NCBI RefSeq assembly: GCF_000764305.2
Contig: NW_025944201.1
Coordinates: 1 to 64,000, forward strand
Reading direction: 5' to 3'
DNA: 64,000 bases
DNA from: Hyalella azteca
Taxonomy: Eukaryota > Arthropoda > Malacostraca > Amphipoda > Hyalellidae
Shown: positions 23,426 to 35,700 of the stretch, in pieces
Layout: each line of letters opens with the position of its first letter
Position numbering within the stretch: position 1 is the first letter of the stretch
Made by a program: the position numbers and the translations under genes
Notes under the pieces: model-generated
The model's input: only the letters and a program-made list of their open reading frames with translations
Told to the model about the DNA's origin: nothing
The model's database searches: none

Positions 23426-24505
23426 CGCCTCATTCTATTCATTATAATTATATTTTTAGATTTTAATATGATTATTTATAGTAATTGTGATATTATTATA
23501 ATATATAACCAAAGATTCAAGTATGGCACTGATTGATAAGTTCACTTTAAGGTAATGGGAAAAATACACAAAATAAGCTTGTAGTTCATAAGATCAGATT
23601 TTTAGACAAATTTTATTTCCACATTGATGCACGTAGAAGCTCACTCACAGCAGATACTTTAAGACATTCCATACGGAATGTCACCAAATTGGTTTCTACA
23701 CAAAGCAGGCCATATTTTATTCCTTATAAATTTTATATATTTATAAATCATTTATATATGTATATGACTGGGCTATAACTCTAACGGAGTGAGGCCGAAT
23801 GGTTCTCTTCATTTGCCGCTGTCGATTCCAAAAACGTGCTCTCTGCATTAGAGAAAATTATATTCGTCTGAATTAATTCACACTTTTATTTATTTACCAA
23901 TTTTGTTTACTTTTTATTATAAAAGCCGTTAAATGAGTTACTTGGGATGAAAAAAAAATTCATGGTACGAGGGAGATGATTACTACACTCGCAGCTATTG
24001 AGCTCACCGGAGATATCATCCTGAAAATTCTTGTATCACATCGCGAAATTTAATGTCATTATATGCCTTCGTTAGCTGGTGTAATTTTTACGTTGAGTTA
24101 AAACTAGAAAATCTAGAGGCCTGCAAAGAATTTTTTATTCCTTTTAGCAAATAGGTATCGCGTTCACCTCTTCCTCTGAAATAATGGTGACTTATTTCGC
24201 TAGCATGTCGGACGAAATCCGCCATTTCAAGTTCCAGAAGATCTTGTCTTTGTTTACGCTTTTGCGCGCGTACTAAGCAATATATTGATTAATTTCGTAA
24301 AATTAACTGTGAATATTGAAATCAGAATCATTTCTTGGTGACAGCAGAACAATAGGAAGAGATTTTAAGGCATTTGACTGTAGTATTAAGTTGTCCTATG
24401 CCAGGATATAAACTAATTCATTGGTTAGCACTTAAGCTGATTAATGAATTTATATCACTTGTTTGCTTAAATCGCAAATTAACTTCGAATTTAAAAGCAA
24501 AGAAA
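23426..24505. other. AT-rich sequence, no gene seen
   Basis: No supported feature. Confidence 0.5.
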
Positions 24506-24506
24506 A

Positions 24507-24636
24507 GTCCACACAAATTCATATCTTTATAGAAAACGTTCTACGTTCTAAACGTTCTGATTCTAGATTCTACGAACTGACGATGGAGCTGGTCTCCGAA
24601 ACGTTTTCTATAAAGATATGAATTTGTGTGGAGGGA
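24507..24636. mobile_element. Long perfect inverted repeat with ribozyme-like core
   Basis: Left arm at about 24,509-24,541 and right arm at about 24,603-24,635 are complementary over some 33 bp (arm core aattcatatctttatagaaa). The loop holds CTGACGATGGAGCTGGTCTC then CGAAACG: a CUGANGA motif, a GGAG/CUCC stem and a GAAAC. That is the order of the conserved hammerhead strands. Penelope-like elements are known to carry hammerhead motifs near their ends. I could not fold a convincing stem I, and the expected cleavage triplet would be GUU. Confidence 0.6.
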
Positions 24637-26635
24637 ACGCATAGGGAAGAGCCGAGCCTGTTCGAAGCCTCTCGGTTTTCAATCAGGGCCTTAAATTCTT
24701 ATTTAGCTTGAAGTCGCAGCTTCGTTTGCGTGAACCAATGTAGGACGAGCGTAGTCCATTATTTCAGTAGTAATGTCATGGCTATTAGTCCTAGAATTAC
24801 TGAGTGAATCGGAGGAACTCTCATTTTATAGAGGTTATTTAAAACTACATATATTATTTCATTACGGGCGTATTACAAGTTGCTCCTAACAGAAGTTCTC
24901 ACAAATTCCTTTTCATGAATTCTTTAATTAATTCAACTATGTTTAAGATATTTATACAGTTGAATCTGAAGAGAACCCCGGTTGATAGATGTGGCAATTT
25001 TTAGCCCTTTTGGCCATCATCGCAAATATCCTCCTACGCCGAAGCCGATGGTCTCTTTTCCACGCGCGACTGACAGAGGCGGGAACAATAATTGGAAACT
25101 CGCCCACTCATACAGAACTTTGGGCTCCCTAATTTCACCTCCATTCATTCAGTGAATTAGAAGAGAATTGTTATGTGTTGATCATTTATCAGGAGATAAT
25201 AATTTTCTTCAAATTGATTATTTATATCATACAATCATACTTTTATGAAAGGACTTACGCACCGCCTTATTTTACGTCATTGTTTATTGTTATCACTTTA
25301 TGCAATGAATAAATTAAATTAATATATTTTTCGTCGCTGTTAAAACCTAAAGCTATCGTGGCCAAAAAAAAATTTTTTTCACCGAAACCTTCCAGCGCAG
25401 GTATCCTGTGAAGGGCATCGATGATCGATCTTGGTTACCATAGAAGAAATCGTACTGTTTCACATAATCCATTCGTACGTCTGGCTGCATTGCACCAGAG
25501 GTCTCCTATTATTTTCAGAGAGTTGCTCATTGGTTTTACTCGCCAAAAGGCACACTTTGTTTTATTCCTTGCTAAATGATGAAAACAGATAAAATTTATT
25601 GTTACATATTTTGCGGCCTTAACGTTGGAGATTTTATACTTCCTACATTTCAATCTAGTCATTTCCGAGCCTCAAAATACTTATTTGCAGAGAAAATTTT
25701 ATCTCTCTTTACCCGGTGATTAATGTTGATGTGGTTTTACATTAAATTAAATTTTATTAAATACGGCCATTCAAGGCTATTATTTTATTGCAAGGCTCCC
25801 CGAACTATTCTTCTATTTACAAACATTTTTCTTTTTTATTTTTAGGGTAGACTAAATGGAGTTTTTTCTGCTAGGGGATGCCTCTTTGGCCAGGCCTCTG
25901 GCTAGGCATATCCGCATATGCCATGACCGACTAAGGTGTCAATAAAAAACGGCTTATAATATCATTTCATTTTATTGACACGGCTCAAGGTTTCAATAAA
26001 ACGGCTAATTATTTTATTTTGTTGAAACGGCTCATAAACAATGCAGATTAACGAGTTACTTGAAGAGATCAGGCACCTAATACTTAATATATGGGCACAG
26101 CCTCAGGTTTTGTACACACCAATACACTACAAAGACACATTCAACCGGCGCTTCATTTCTGACAGCAGAACGACAAAATACTATGTGGTCATATAAAAGT
26201 TATATGAACACATTACATTCATATGAGATATGAAAGTGGGATTATTGAAGTAACAAATCGCAGTAGTCAAAGGTACGATCCTTCAGGCTTCACGCAGAAA
26301 GTCTGGAAAAAACAACGTGGGAACGCCGTATGACGATAATTAAAATTATTCGAAAATAATTTTTTGAAAAAAATTTTTTTGGAAAAATTACAGTAGGCAT
26401 TGGCTACAATGTGGATCGCACTATGTGAAATAGTTTCTAAGTTTTCAAATTTAGTTGAAAAAAAAAACAAGTATAGGCGCCATCACCTCCTTTAGTCCGA
26501 TCTCAGGACGAAGCCGTAATTCAGGCGCAGCTATCAACAATTTGTACAATTACAGGGAAGCGAACAATAACATTATTTGTTATTATTGTGAACGACGACG
26601 TGTTGCAGGACGTGCACTAGACTTGCTGCAGGACG
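24637..26635. other. No supported gene; downstream flank of INTS9
   Basis: AT-rich. A short repeated word caataaaacggct occurs at about 25,940-26,030. The INTS9 3' UTR presumably ends somewhere below 26,640, but I could not fix a poly(A) site. Confidence 0.4.
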
Positions 26636-26639
26636 TGCA

Positions 26640-26756
26640 CTAGACGTGCTGCAGGACACGCTGCAGGATGGCACGTATCTTATCCCGCGCAGCACGCGTG
26701 CTCGTGATGACGTGCGTCGCGTGGTCGCGCAGCTGCAGCATCACGTCCTCTGAGTC
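26640..26756 (-). CDS. INTS9: INTS9 exon 13 (terminal)
   Basis: Acceptor ccgtgcgtgcag. Encodes [20 protein letters not shown] then [18 protein letters not shown] and stop TAG, matching the family C-terminus (RDLVLKFLQ). The stop lies within a short tandem repeat of ctgcaggacgtgcactagac, of which two further copies follow. Confidence 0.88.
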   Translation of the reverse strand, partial: DSEDVMLQLRDHATHVITSTRAARDKIRAILQRVLQHV

Positions 26757-29700
26757 CTGCACGCACGGCAGCTGTTAGCAACTACGACGTGTACAATTAA
26801 ACCATTGACTACAGTCGCTGTCTGATTGTCTACAGTCGCTGTCTGATTGTCTACAGTCGCTGTCTGATTGTTTACAGTCATTGTCTGATTGTTTAGTCAT
26901 CGTCTGATTGTTTACAGTCATCGTCTGATTGTAAACAGTCGCTGTCTGATTGTTTACAGTCATTGTCTGATTGTTTATACACCCCACTCACCACACACCC
27001 CACTCACCACAGTGATGATACAGCCCCCCGCGTCCTCCTCGAGCCTGGCGTCCACCATGCCCGCCTGGCTGAGCCCCTGCATGAGGTCGTCGACGGGCAG
27101 CGCCCCGTGGGGGTATCTGCTGGGGTAGCGCCTGGGGCCCTCAGCCTCACACTCGTCGGGGGACTGCGGGAGTGAGGGGAGTTAGGGGAATGAAGGAGCG
27201 AGGGGAGTAAGGGAAGTTAGGGGAATGAGGGGAGTTAGAGGAATGATGGGGAGTTAGAGGAATGATGGGGAGTTAGGGGAATGAGGGAGCCGGGGAACCG
27301 AGGGCAGACTGGAAATCCCACACACAATCACAATCCCACAACCAATCACAGTCTGCAGAGGATGCCATCACAACCAATCGTGCTTAACTTATGGAAAATT
27401 TACAAGATTGGTAGATTATGTATTTACTGTCACAATTTTATTATTCATCGGCTATTGCTTTAATTTAGTCAGGTCGCGGCCGTAGCGTCTTAGGCTTTAC
27501 TCAGAGTATTCGCGTTTGTATGTTCTCGTATGAAATAGGTTATGGCAAAAATCTTACAGAGAGAGGGTTGCAATGCAACACTGGTACAGTAAAAGAGTAA
27601 TCCGAACACAATCAAACATGAGAATCTATCAGTTTACATCACTAAATTTTCCTACTTTTACCAGAAATTTTGATTGGTTGCAGTTCCGTTGAGTTGTACG
27701 ACTGTCGTAAACGACCGTACCTCACGCTAACGTTAGCGGCCGTACAGCAGCCACAGCCGCGCATGCCCGCGGTCGCCTTCCACAGTCTTTCTTTCTCCAT
27801 AGCCGTATTCCCCGCGCTTACATTGATGTCTCACGGCCGGTCTAACCGTAGAATTTATAACGACTGTAGGTAGTTCTAAATAGTGGCTACCTCCTCGATA
27901 GCGTTACACCAAGCTCATTTCCACGCATCTATTATATAATCGTTGGATGTCTCTTGGCCTCTCGCGTTGTCTCACGGCTAAGTCACAACCGTAGCAATGA
28001 ACGTTAACGTACAAATAAGCGAAGTTACAACCGTTACTCGTAAATTTCTGACGTTATTATATCGGAGTCGGAGTGGTATGAACGTCTCGGAGTTCCGCGC
28101 GGCCGTTATTTCTGGCCCCTGGTCTGACCCTGGCCGTTATTTCTGGTACTGGTGTGACGGTCACGAGAGTATAACAACCTTTTGGAGCTAATTTTAGGGT
28201 TCCCATATATTCAGACGTCGCACATAGTCAACCTACCCCTCGAAGTGACGCTGAATTCCTCAACTGATGGAATTTCCTTCGCGATAGGCTCGCCAACGTT
28301 TAATATTAACAACACCCGGTGCCACGGCCACGAAACAACCGCGTCTTGCACACTCCATATCGCTTCAACCCATATTCCTATTCTTCTCAACCCCTGCACC
28401 CAAGCTATGTTCAATATTACAGTATAAAATAAAGTCAGAGTACCTACGCTTCATTTAATCAGTATGGAGATGAACAGGATCACTTTCCGACCAAACATGA
28501 CAAGCTTTATGAACTATCCTAGAATTCCTGCCTCACTGGGGGATTTAGGGGACTGGGGCCATGCTTTCAAAACTCGCTAAGTGAACGTAAGTACTTACGC
28601 TCTATTTTCTTGTCTATGATTGGTGGATTATGCTTGAAAGGCCGTCAATGATTGGCTGATGAACTTACGATCTCTTAACTTTTTTGAAAGAATAGGCTCT
28701 GGATATTAAATAATGAATGGGGGATGAACAGATGAGGGAATAGCGGACTGGGGGAATAGCATACTGGGGGAATGACAGGCTGGGGGAATGACAGGCTGGG
28801 GGAATGGCAGACTGGGGGAATGACAAGCTGGGAGAATGACACACTGAGGGAATAGCAGACTAGGGGAATGACAGACTGAGGGAATAGCAGACTGGGGGAA
28901 TAGCATACTGGGGGAATGACAGGCTGGGGGAATGACAGGCTGGGGGAATGACAGGCTGGGGGAATGACAGGCTGGGGGAATGACAGGCTGGGGGAATGAC
29001 AGGCTGGGGGAATAGCAGACTGGGGGAATGACAGGCTGGGAGAATGACAGACTGAGGGAATAGCAGACTAGGGGAATGACAGACTGAAGGAATAGCAGAC
29101 TAGGGGAATGACAGACTGAGGGAATAGCAGACTGGGGTAATAGCAGACTGGGGTGCACCTGCAGGCTGTGCAGCAAACAGGTGCGTTACAACAAATTCCT
29201 TATAACAGGTCCAGTACAGTAAAGTACAGCGCCAATTTCTGCACCTTCGACCGCAATTATTCAATCAAAAAGAACACGTATTCCACAACATTGTAATTAT
29301 TGTTAGTTTCCATCACTAGTATTTAATCATGAAAACCTTGTCAATAAATGGATTAGCCAGGCTTAGATCGTCGACCACTAAAGCCAGCCTGTTTTTTTAA
29401 CACGGTTTGGTAATTTTATAATATTTATATACACGAGTAGTTGAATATCACGCAACAATTAAACAGAACGAATAAGACTAATCACAATTAGATTATATGA
29501 ATGTTCCTCTAACTCCAGGATTAATTTATATGAATCACAAACGTTGCACTGCTATTCTTCTGACAGGGATTATAATCATGTGGCTTCAATTCAATTTAAC
29601 TTCCTTGAATGTTTTTTAAAACGCTTACGAGATGAATAAATAATACTTGTACCACGACTGTCCTCAGGAATTGTCACACTACGAGATTACAATACTAATA

Positions 29701-32700
29701 AAAAATATTAACAATATAAGCGACCTCAGCGAATAAATGTGGTAAAATATCAACATCTTAATTACTAAATATAAATAGGACATCACATCTGAACTAGGAG
29801 AAATTCTACCAAGAGCAGAGGCTCCCAAACGTTTTCATCGTGAATGGCCACGTTAAGAGCGTTGAACCACAAATGTTGATAGCATCTATCACTTTGGTTA
29901 ATAGTGTTAATGCTGCCACCTGATATTACCCTAGATATTGAATAAAATCGATAGAATAGATTACAATAAAATAGAATAAAAATAATCAAATAAAAATCAG
30001 AAAAAGAATATAATTAGAGCCCAAGGGCCATGCTTTCAAAATTCGCTAAGAGAACGTAAGTACTTACGATCTATTTTCTTGTCTATGATTGGTGGATTTT
30101 GCTTGAAAGGCCGTCAATGATTGGCTGATGAACTTACGGTCTCTTAACTTTTTTTAAAAGTATGGGCCCAAGTCGGGCAGCCCTGCTATAAGAGCTCTCA
30201 CGATCTCGAGTTTGAGGTCCTTAGCGACCGCCGCGGCCGCCGTGGGGGGAGCCTTCGTGTAGGACGCCGGCAGCAGCACCGTGGTCGCCTTCAGCTCCGA
30301 CAGCAGCTTCTGCGCCTGCAACGGGGCCTTCAGTGTCACTATAGGGCCTTCATTATAACTATAGAGCAGGTCCTTCAGTGTGACTATAGAGCGGGAACTT
30401 CAGTGTAACTATAGAGCGGGAACTTCAGTGTAACTATAGAACGGGGACTTCAGTGTAACTATAGAGCGGGGACTTCAGTGTAACTATAGAGCGGGGACTC
30501 CAGTGTAACTATAAAGCGTTATAACTGCGAGCTACTGAAGAGGAAGCGACCACAGGTGACAGGTCACGACTACAGGCAAAGCTGGTTGCAGCTCAAGATT
30601 CTAATGTATTGGGTGATTCATAACTGCAAGTTGGAATAACTGCACACGGACAATGAAGAGCACAACAATCCTCAGTATTAAGTTGTGCTCACACAGTAAC
30701 GGCAACCAGAATGTTAGAGCTTACGTAAAACACACGTGTCCCAACGAATAAACCCACACATACACACAAACATACATAAACACAACACAAAGCTAAAAAA
30801 ACTCAACCCACAAGCACACAAGTCAAACGCAAAAAAATAAGCAAAAATCATCAACATAAACACGCCCAAACTCAGGCACCAACACGCCCAGAAACATAAA
30901 CACTCCCAATCACACAAACTAACACGATAAAAAACACAAATAAACACTCCCAAACACACACACCAACACGCCCAGAAACACACATAAACACTCCCAAACA
31001 CGAGAAACACACAGCTACACAACAAAATACAAACACGCAGCTACACAACGAAACACAAACACGCAGCTACACAACAAAACACAACCACGCAGCTTCACAA
31101 CAAAACACACACACAAACACGTCCTAACACACACCAACACGCGGCAGACCTGCGCGTAGTTGAGGCAGGTGTCAATGGGGCAGTAGAGCGGCCTCATGGC
31201 CATGGGCTGGTAGGGGGCCAGGGCCTCGATGAAGTCAAACTCAGGCTCTGTAAAATGCAAGTCAATTTCACTCATCATTCCCCACTAGGTAACTGACGTG
31301 GAATTTACGTTGATTTACTTTGACTTGTTACGTTTTAACGTTATTTCATCGCAATTTGCCCGGAAGGTTGGCTAGAATAAGCATGGCAACTGAGTGCGTG
31401 TGAAGTCAAGGATCAATTTGGCCCGAGACTATGTCAATTGTGAGGACCAAGACGTGAATTGGTGCAAATATAGACCATAATAAGGTATCTGATGAATAGG
31501 TCTATAGAATATCTTACTTTTCAAAAAGTTTATTTAGTTACTACACTAGATTACTAGCGTCAAAGTATACAGGAAAGTGCAAGGAAAATTAAACAGCTTT
31601 TGGAAAGTAGAAGAGTTATTGAATAACACATTCGTACAAATTCCAAATGAATTTTAATAAATTTATCTAACTCGTATAAAAAATCTAATCGGCATCTCAT
31701 GGTACCAATATTACTTCCTGGTGCTAAAAGTTATTAAATGGAAGAAAATATTGAATAATAACGAGAGAAAAAAGATGGCTGTTGGACAGAAAGTTTTTTA
31801 GTAACCAAGCTCGCAAAATAAGCTCGACAGTAGAATGTTAAAAAATAGCTCAAAATAAGATAAAAATTTACTTTAGGAACCATGGACAGCAATGGTGATC
31901 TCCCGTTACCCCGCCGCGTTCCCTAACACAGGAGCGACTCGCAGGATACCTACATGTAATCATGAGTTAGCTCCTACTGCAGTTCTGCACGCACTTACAA
32001 CGGAGGCTAGTCTAGGATACCCACCCGTGAAGAGCACCAGGACCTCTAGGATACCCACCGGTGAAGAGCACCAGGACCTCTAGGATACCCACCGGTGAAG
32101 AGCACCAGGACCTCTAGGATACCCACCGGTGNCTGCCTGAACTCTGCAGTGAAGCCATCAGCATGAAGGCTCTTGAAGGCCTTCACTCTGCCGGAGCGCA
32201 CGAGCTGTGCGTGCACGAAGGGGTCCTCCTGCTGGTACACTTTGTTCTGCTTCTTGCTTGATAGCCTGCGCGCGTCATCATTATAATTAGAATTAATTAT
32301 TCAATAAATCACGTAGTTAATACATTAAATTACTCACTAATTCACGTAGCTACTTCAATAAATTATTCCATAATTCACGTAGCAAATTTACTAAATTACT
32401 CACAAATTCAATCAGCTTCCTAAATAAATTATTCCATAATTCACGTAGTTAATACACTAAATTACTCACAAATTCAAGTAGCTAACGTACTTCAATAAAT
32501 TATTCCATAATTCAAGTAGCAAATTCACTAAATAACTCACAAATTCAAGTAGCTATCTATTTTTTATTAATTATTACATAATTAACGTATCAAATTCATG
32601 AAGTGAAAAGTGAACATTCAAGCAGCAAATTTATGATGTGAAAACTCATAATAATTTGCATGGAATATTCGTGGTGTGAAAACTTAACAAGAAAATATAC

Positions 32701-35700
32701 GGAGCAAATTCATTGGGATGTAAGCGTGATAATGTCTCCATCGAGCAAACTTTGGGTAAGATGAGGGCTAGAAATATAATGTTTTGACAACCTCACATGA
32801 TAAGCACGATGAAACTTTAGCCTCACACTAGCAATGGCGGGCAAATACCGTACATAATAAATCAAATAAATAATGATTACGGTATATCAAACTACGACGT
32901 AAGAGGCTAGCACAAATACGGTGTAAGAGGCTAGCTGAAACTACAATGCTGGAGGCTAGCTGACACTACAATGNACACAGCCTGCAAACACAATAATACC
33001 ATATAACACGGCAATACCATACAACACTCAAGCATGTCATACACCAGCCCGCTGGTGTAGCACGGCACCAACACACAGCCTGCAAACACAATAATACCAT
33101 ATAACACGGCAATACCATACAACACTCAAGCATGTCATACACCAGCCCGCTGGTGTAGCACGGCACCAACACGCAGCCTGCAAACACAATAATACCATAT
33201 AACACGGCAATACCATACAACACTCAAGCATGTCATACACCAGCCCGCTGGTGTAGCATGGCACCAGCACGCAGCCTGCAATACCATACAACACTCAAGT
33301 ATACCAGCCCAATCAAATGAACAAATTTATGAAAAAAATTCGGAAAAATCATAGTACCGGTACATCATGTGAATAATCAATTGTGCACTGGCAGTAACAT
33401 ATTATGCAAGGCGCGTGTAATTCAAGACACACAACAGCGCTGCCGACTTAATAGGCACCCTAAACGGCTCATCTGAGGTAAGCTTCATTGAATAATTGTG
33501 TGGAATCGCAAATTTGTACTCAATAGTGAGCTAAGTTTGAACATCAAATTTCATAATTTAATAATAATAGTTAATATACCATTCATTTATAATAAGTAGT
33601 ATTGTAACTAGTGTTAATTTCAGGTTTAAGTATTGAGATAAAAGCGCCAACAGAAGTGAGATTATTTCCGCCTCTACCACATCAATAGCTTCGGGGAAAC
33701 TAAATCATTTTTGTACATATCATGATACCATTGATGTGTATTAGGTATGTACCTTCTACAGTCGAACGAAACATTGCTCTGCTAACCACACACTTCTAGT
33801 TATTGTTAATTCAACTTTGTTAATTCAATAGCAAGATGATGCAAAGAAATTCATTGCAAATTTTACACTGCAGCGATAGGAATGTTTTTTCATAGCCACG
33901 AAATGTTATAAATTGAAACTCTTTATAAAATTTAAAGAAACGACATATTTAATAACCGTTGTGTGGCCGGTGATAATCTACATTATTTATTTTTACATCT
34001 ACATTAGTACATAATTACATCAACACATTCGAGCCATGATCATTAATAATACATAATATCCCCACAATGTTTAGCGCTTTATTCAAGTCGCATCATTGAA
34101 GATTTCTCATAAATATGATAAATATTTATAAATACACAGATAAATATAAAGTATTTTCCTTATAATATTCATGAGTTGAAGTGACCGTTGTTGCGTAGAG
34201 CGTGGACGGCAGAGCCGCAGAGGTCGCCCATCATGAGGTCGGGGTTGGACGCGGGACGGTGGATGAGGGACGACACGATGAGCACGTCTGGACGACGCAG
34301 GGACGAGAAGCTCAGGGGACGAGGGTGCGTCGTCAGGGACGACGAGGCACTCAGGTACACTACCTGTAGGAGAGGCAAATGGCTGAACAACAGCACTGAA
34401 CAACAGCACTGAACAACAGCACTGAACAACAGCACTGAACACCAGCACTGAACAACAGCACTGAACAACAGCACTGAACAACAGCACTCAATAACAGCAC
34501 TCAACAACAGCACTGAACAACAGCACTTAACAACAGCACTCAACAACAGCACTTAACAACAGCACTCAACAACAGCACTCAACAACAGCGCTGAATTGTC
34601 GTATTTTTACACTGATGTTGAATTTCTACATTTGATTTCATTTCAATTCCTAAACTTACTTTTTTCAACTTTACTATAAGCTTTTTAGATAAAAGGTGCC
34701 CCTCATACCACTCAGGTAGATCAGTATAATTATTAATTATGAAAGAAGCAGGCATTTCGAAAGTAAAGGCGCTCCTGCGACGCGATAGAACTTGCAGGTC
34801 AATGACTTTTGATAAACATTCAGTTTTGTACAAAGTAACGAATGTATTTTGTATATGGTATGTATTTGTATGTTAACGCATATATATATATATATATATA
34901 TATATGCAAGTTTGATTGAAGACCAGAGCATGCTTTTTATTAACAATCTTCTTGTTCGTTTTTTCAATGAGTCGAACTAAATTTCTTGCTGGCGTCGGGA
35001 GATCGAAAAGCAGGTTTCCGAATGACATTTTAATAGTTTGCAACGTAAAGCATGCTCTGGTCTTCAATCAAACTTGCATAAGAGAAAATCTTCTGCCTAA
35101 CTACACCAATATATATATATATATATATATATATACTAACATAACGTTACTATAAATCAATATATAAACATTGACAGTCCTTAGTATATTCTATTGATTG
35201 CCAACTTACCATAATAACATAAACATCTAGCGTCACAATCAACACTGAATTCATCATGTTTATTGACCCACCATGACCCACCTTGTGCTGTTGGGACTGC
35301 AGCAGCTCTGACCCACCTAATACCATGACCCACCTTGTGCAGCAGCTCTGACCCACCTAATACCATGACCCACCTTGTGCTGGTGAGACTGCAGCAGCTC
35401 TGACCCACCTAATACCATGACCCACCTTGTGCTGGTGGGACTGCAGCAGCCAGTTGCAGCTGCCCACGCTGAAGCCCGAGCACACCGCGGTTGCCTGCAC
35501 CGCACCACATATGCTCTGTACAACAAACTAACATTAATATCATCTTACAAAAACAGCAACCAACATTAACATAAAAAATAATAGAACAATATGGCTGAAT
35601 GAAAGTAAATATGGCTGACTGATAGTATATATGGATAAATGATATTAGCCTCACCACAGCCTCATTGTAGGCGACGATGGTGACATAAGACAGCGCCTCA

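Noticed and set aside
23185..23466. 93-codon plus-strand frame
   Set aside because: It crosses dispersed repeat B, including its (gtct) microsatellite, and has no homologous frame in the other copy.
24563..24610. Confident hammerhead ribozyme call
   Set aside because: Conserved strands are present, but stem I cannot be paired convincingly and the cleavage triplet is suboptimal. Kept only as a hypothesis.
28706..29176. 156-codon Ser/Pro-rich minus-strand frame inside INTS9
   Set aside because: Repeat-only translation of a 16-bp minisatellite. I considered whether its 5' end (CACAG then LQVHP) was an INTS9 linker exon but found no similarity strong enough.
30714..31025. 103-codon Cys/Phe/Val-rich minus-strand frame
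   Set aside because: Encoded by CA-rich simple repeats in an INTS9 intron. No domain.
34107..34552. 126-127 codon frames rich in [12 protein letters not shown]
   Set aside because: These run from real INTS9 exon 6 (in one frame) back through its acceptor into a 13-bp intronic minisatellite. Only the exon part is coding.
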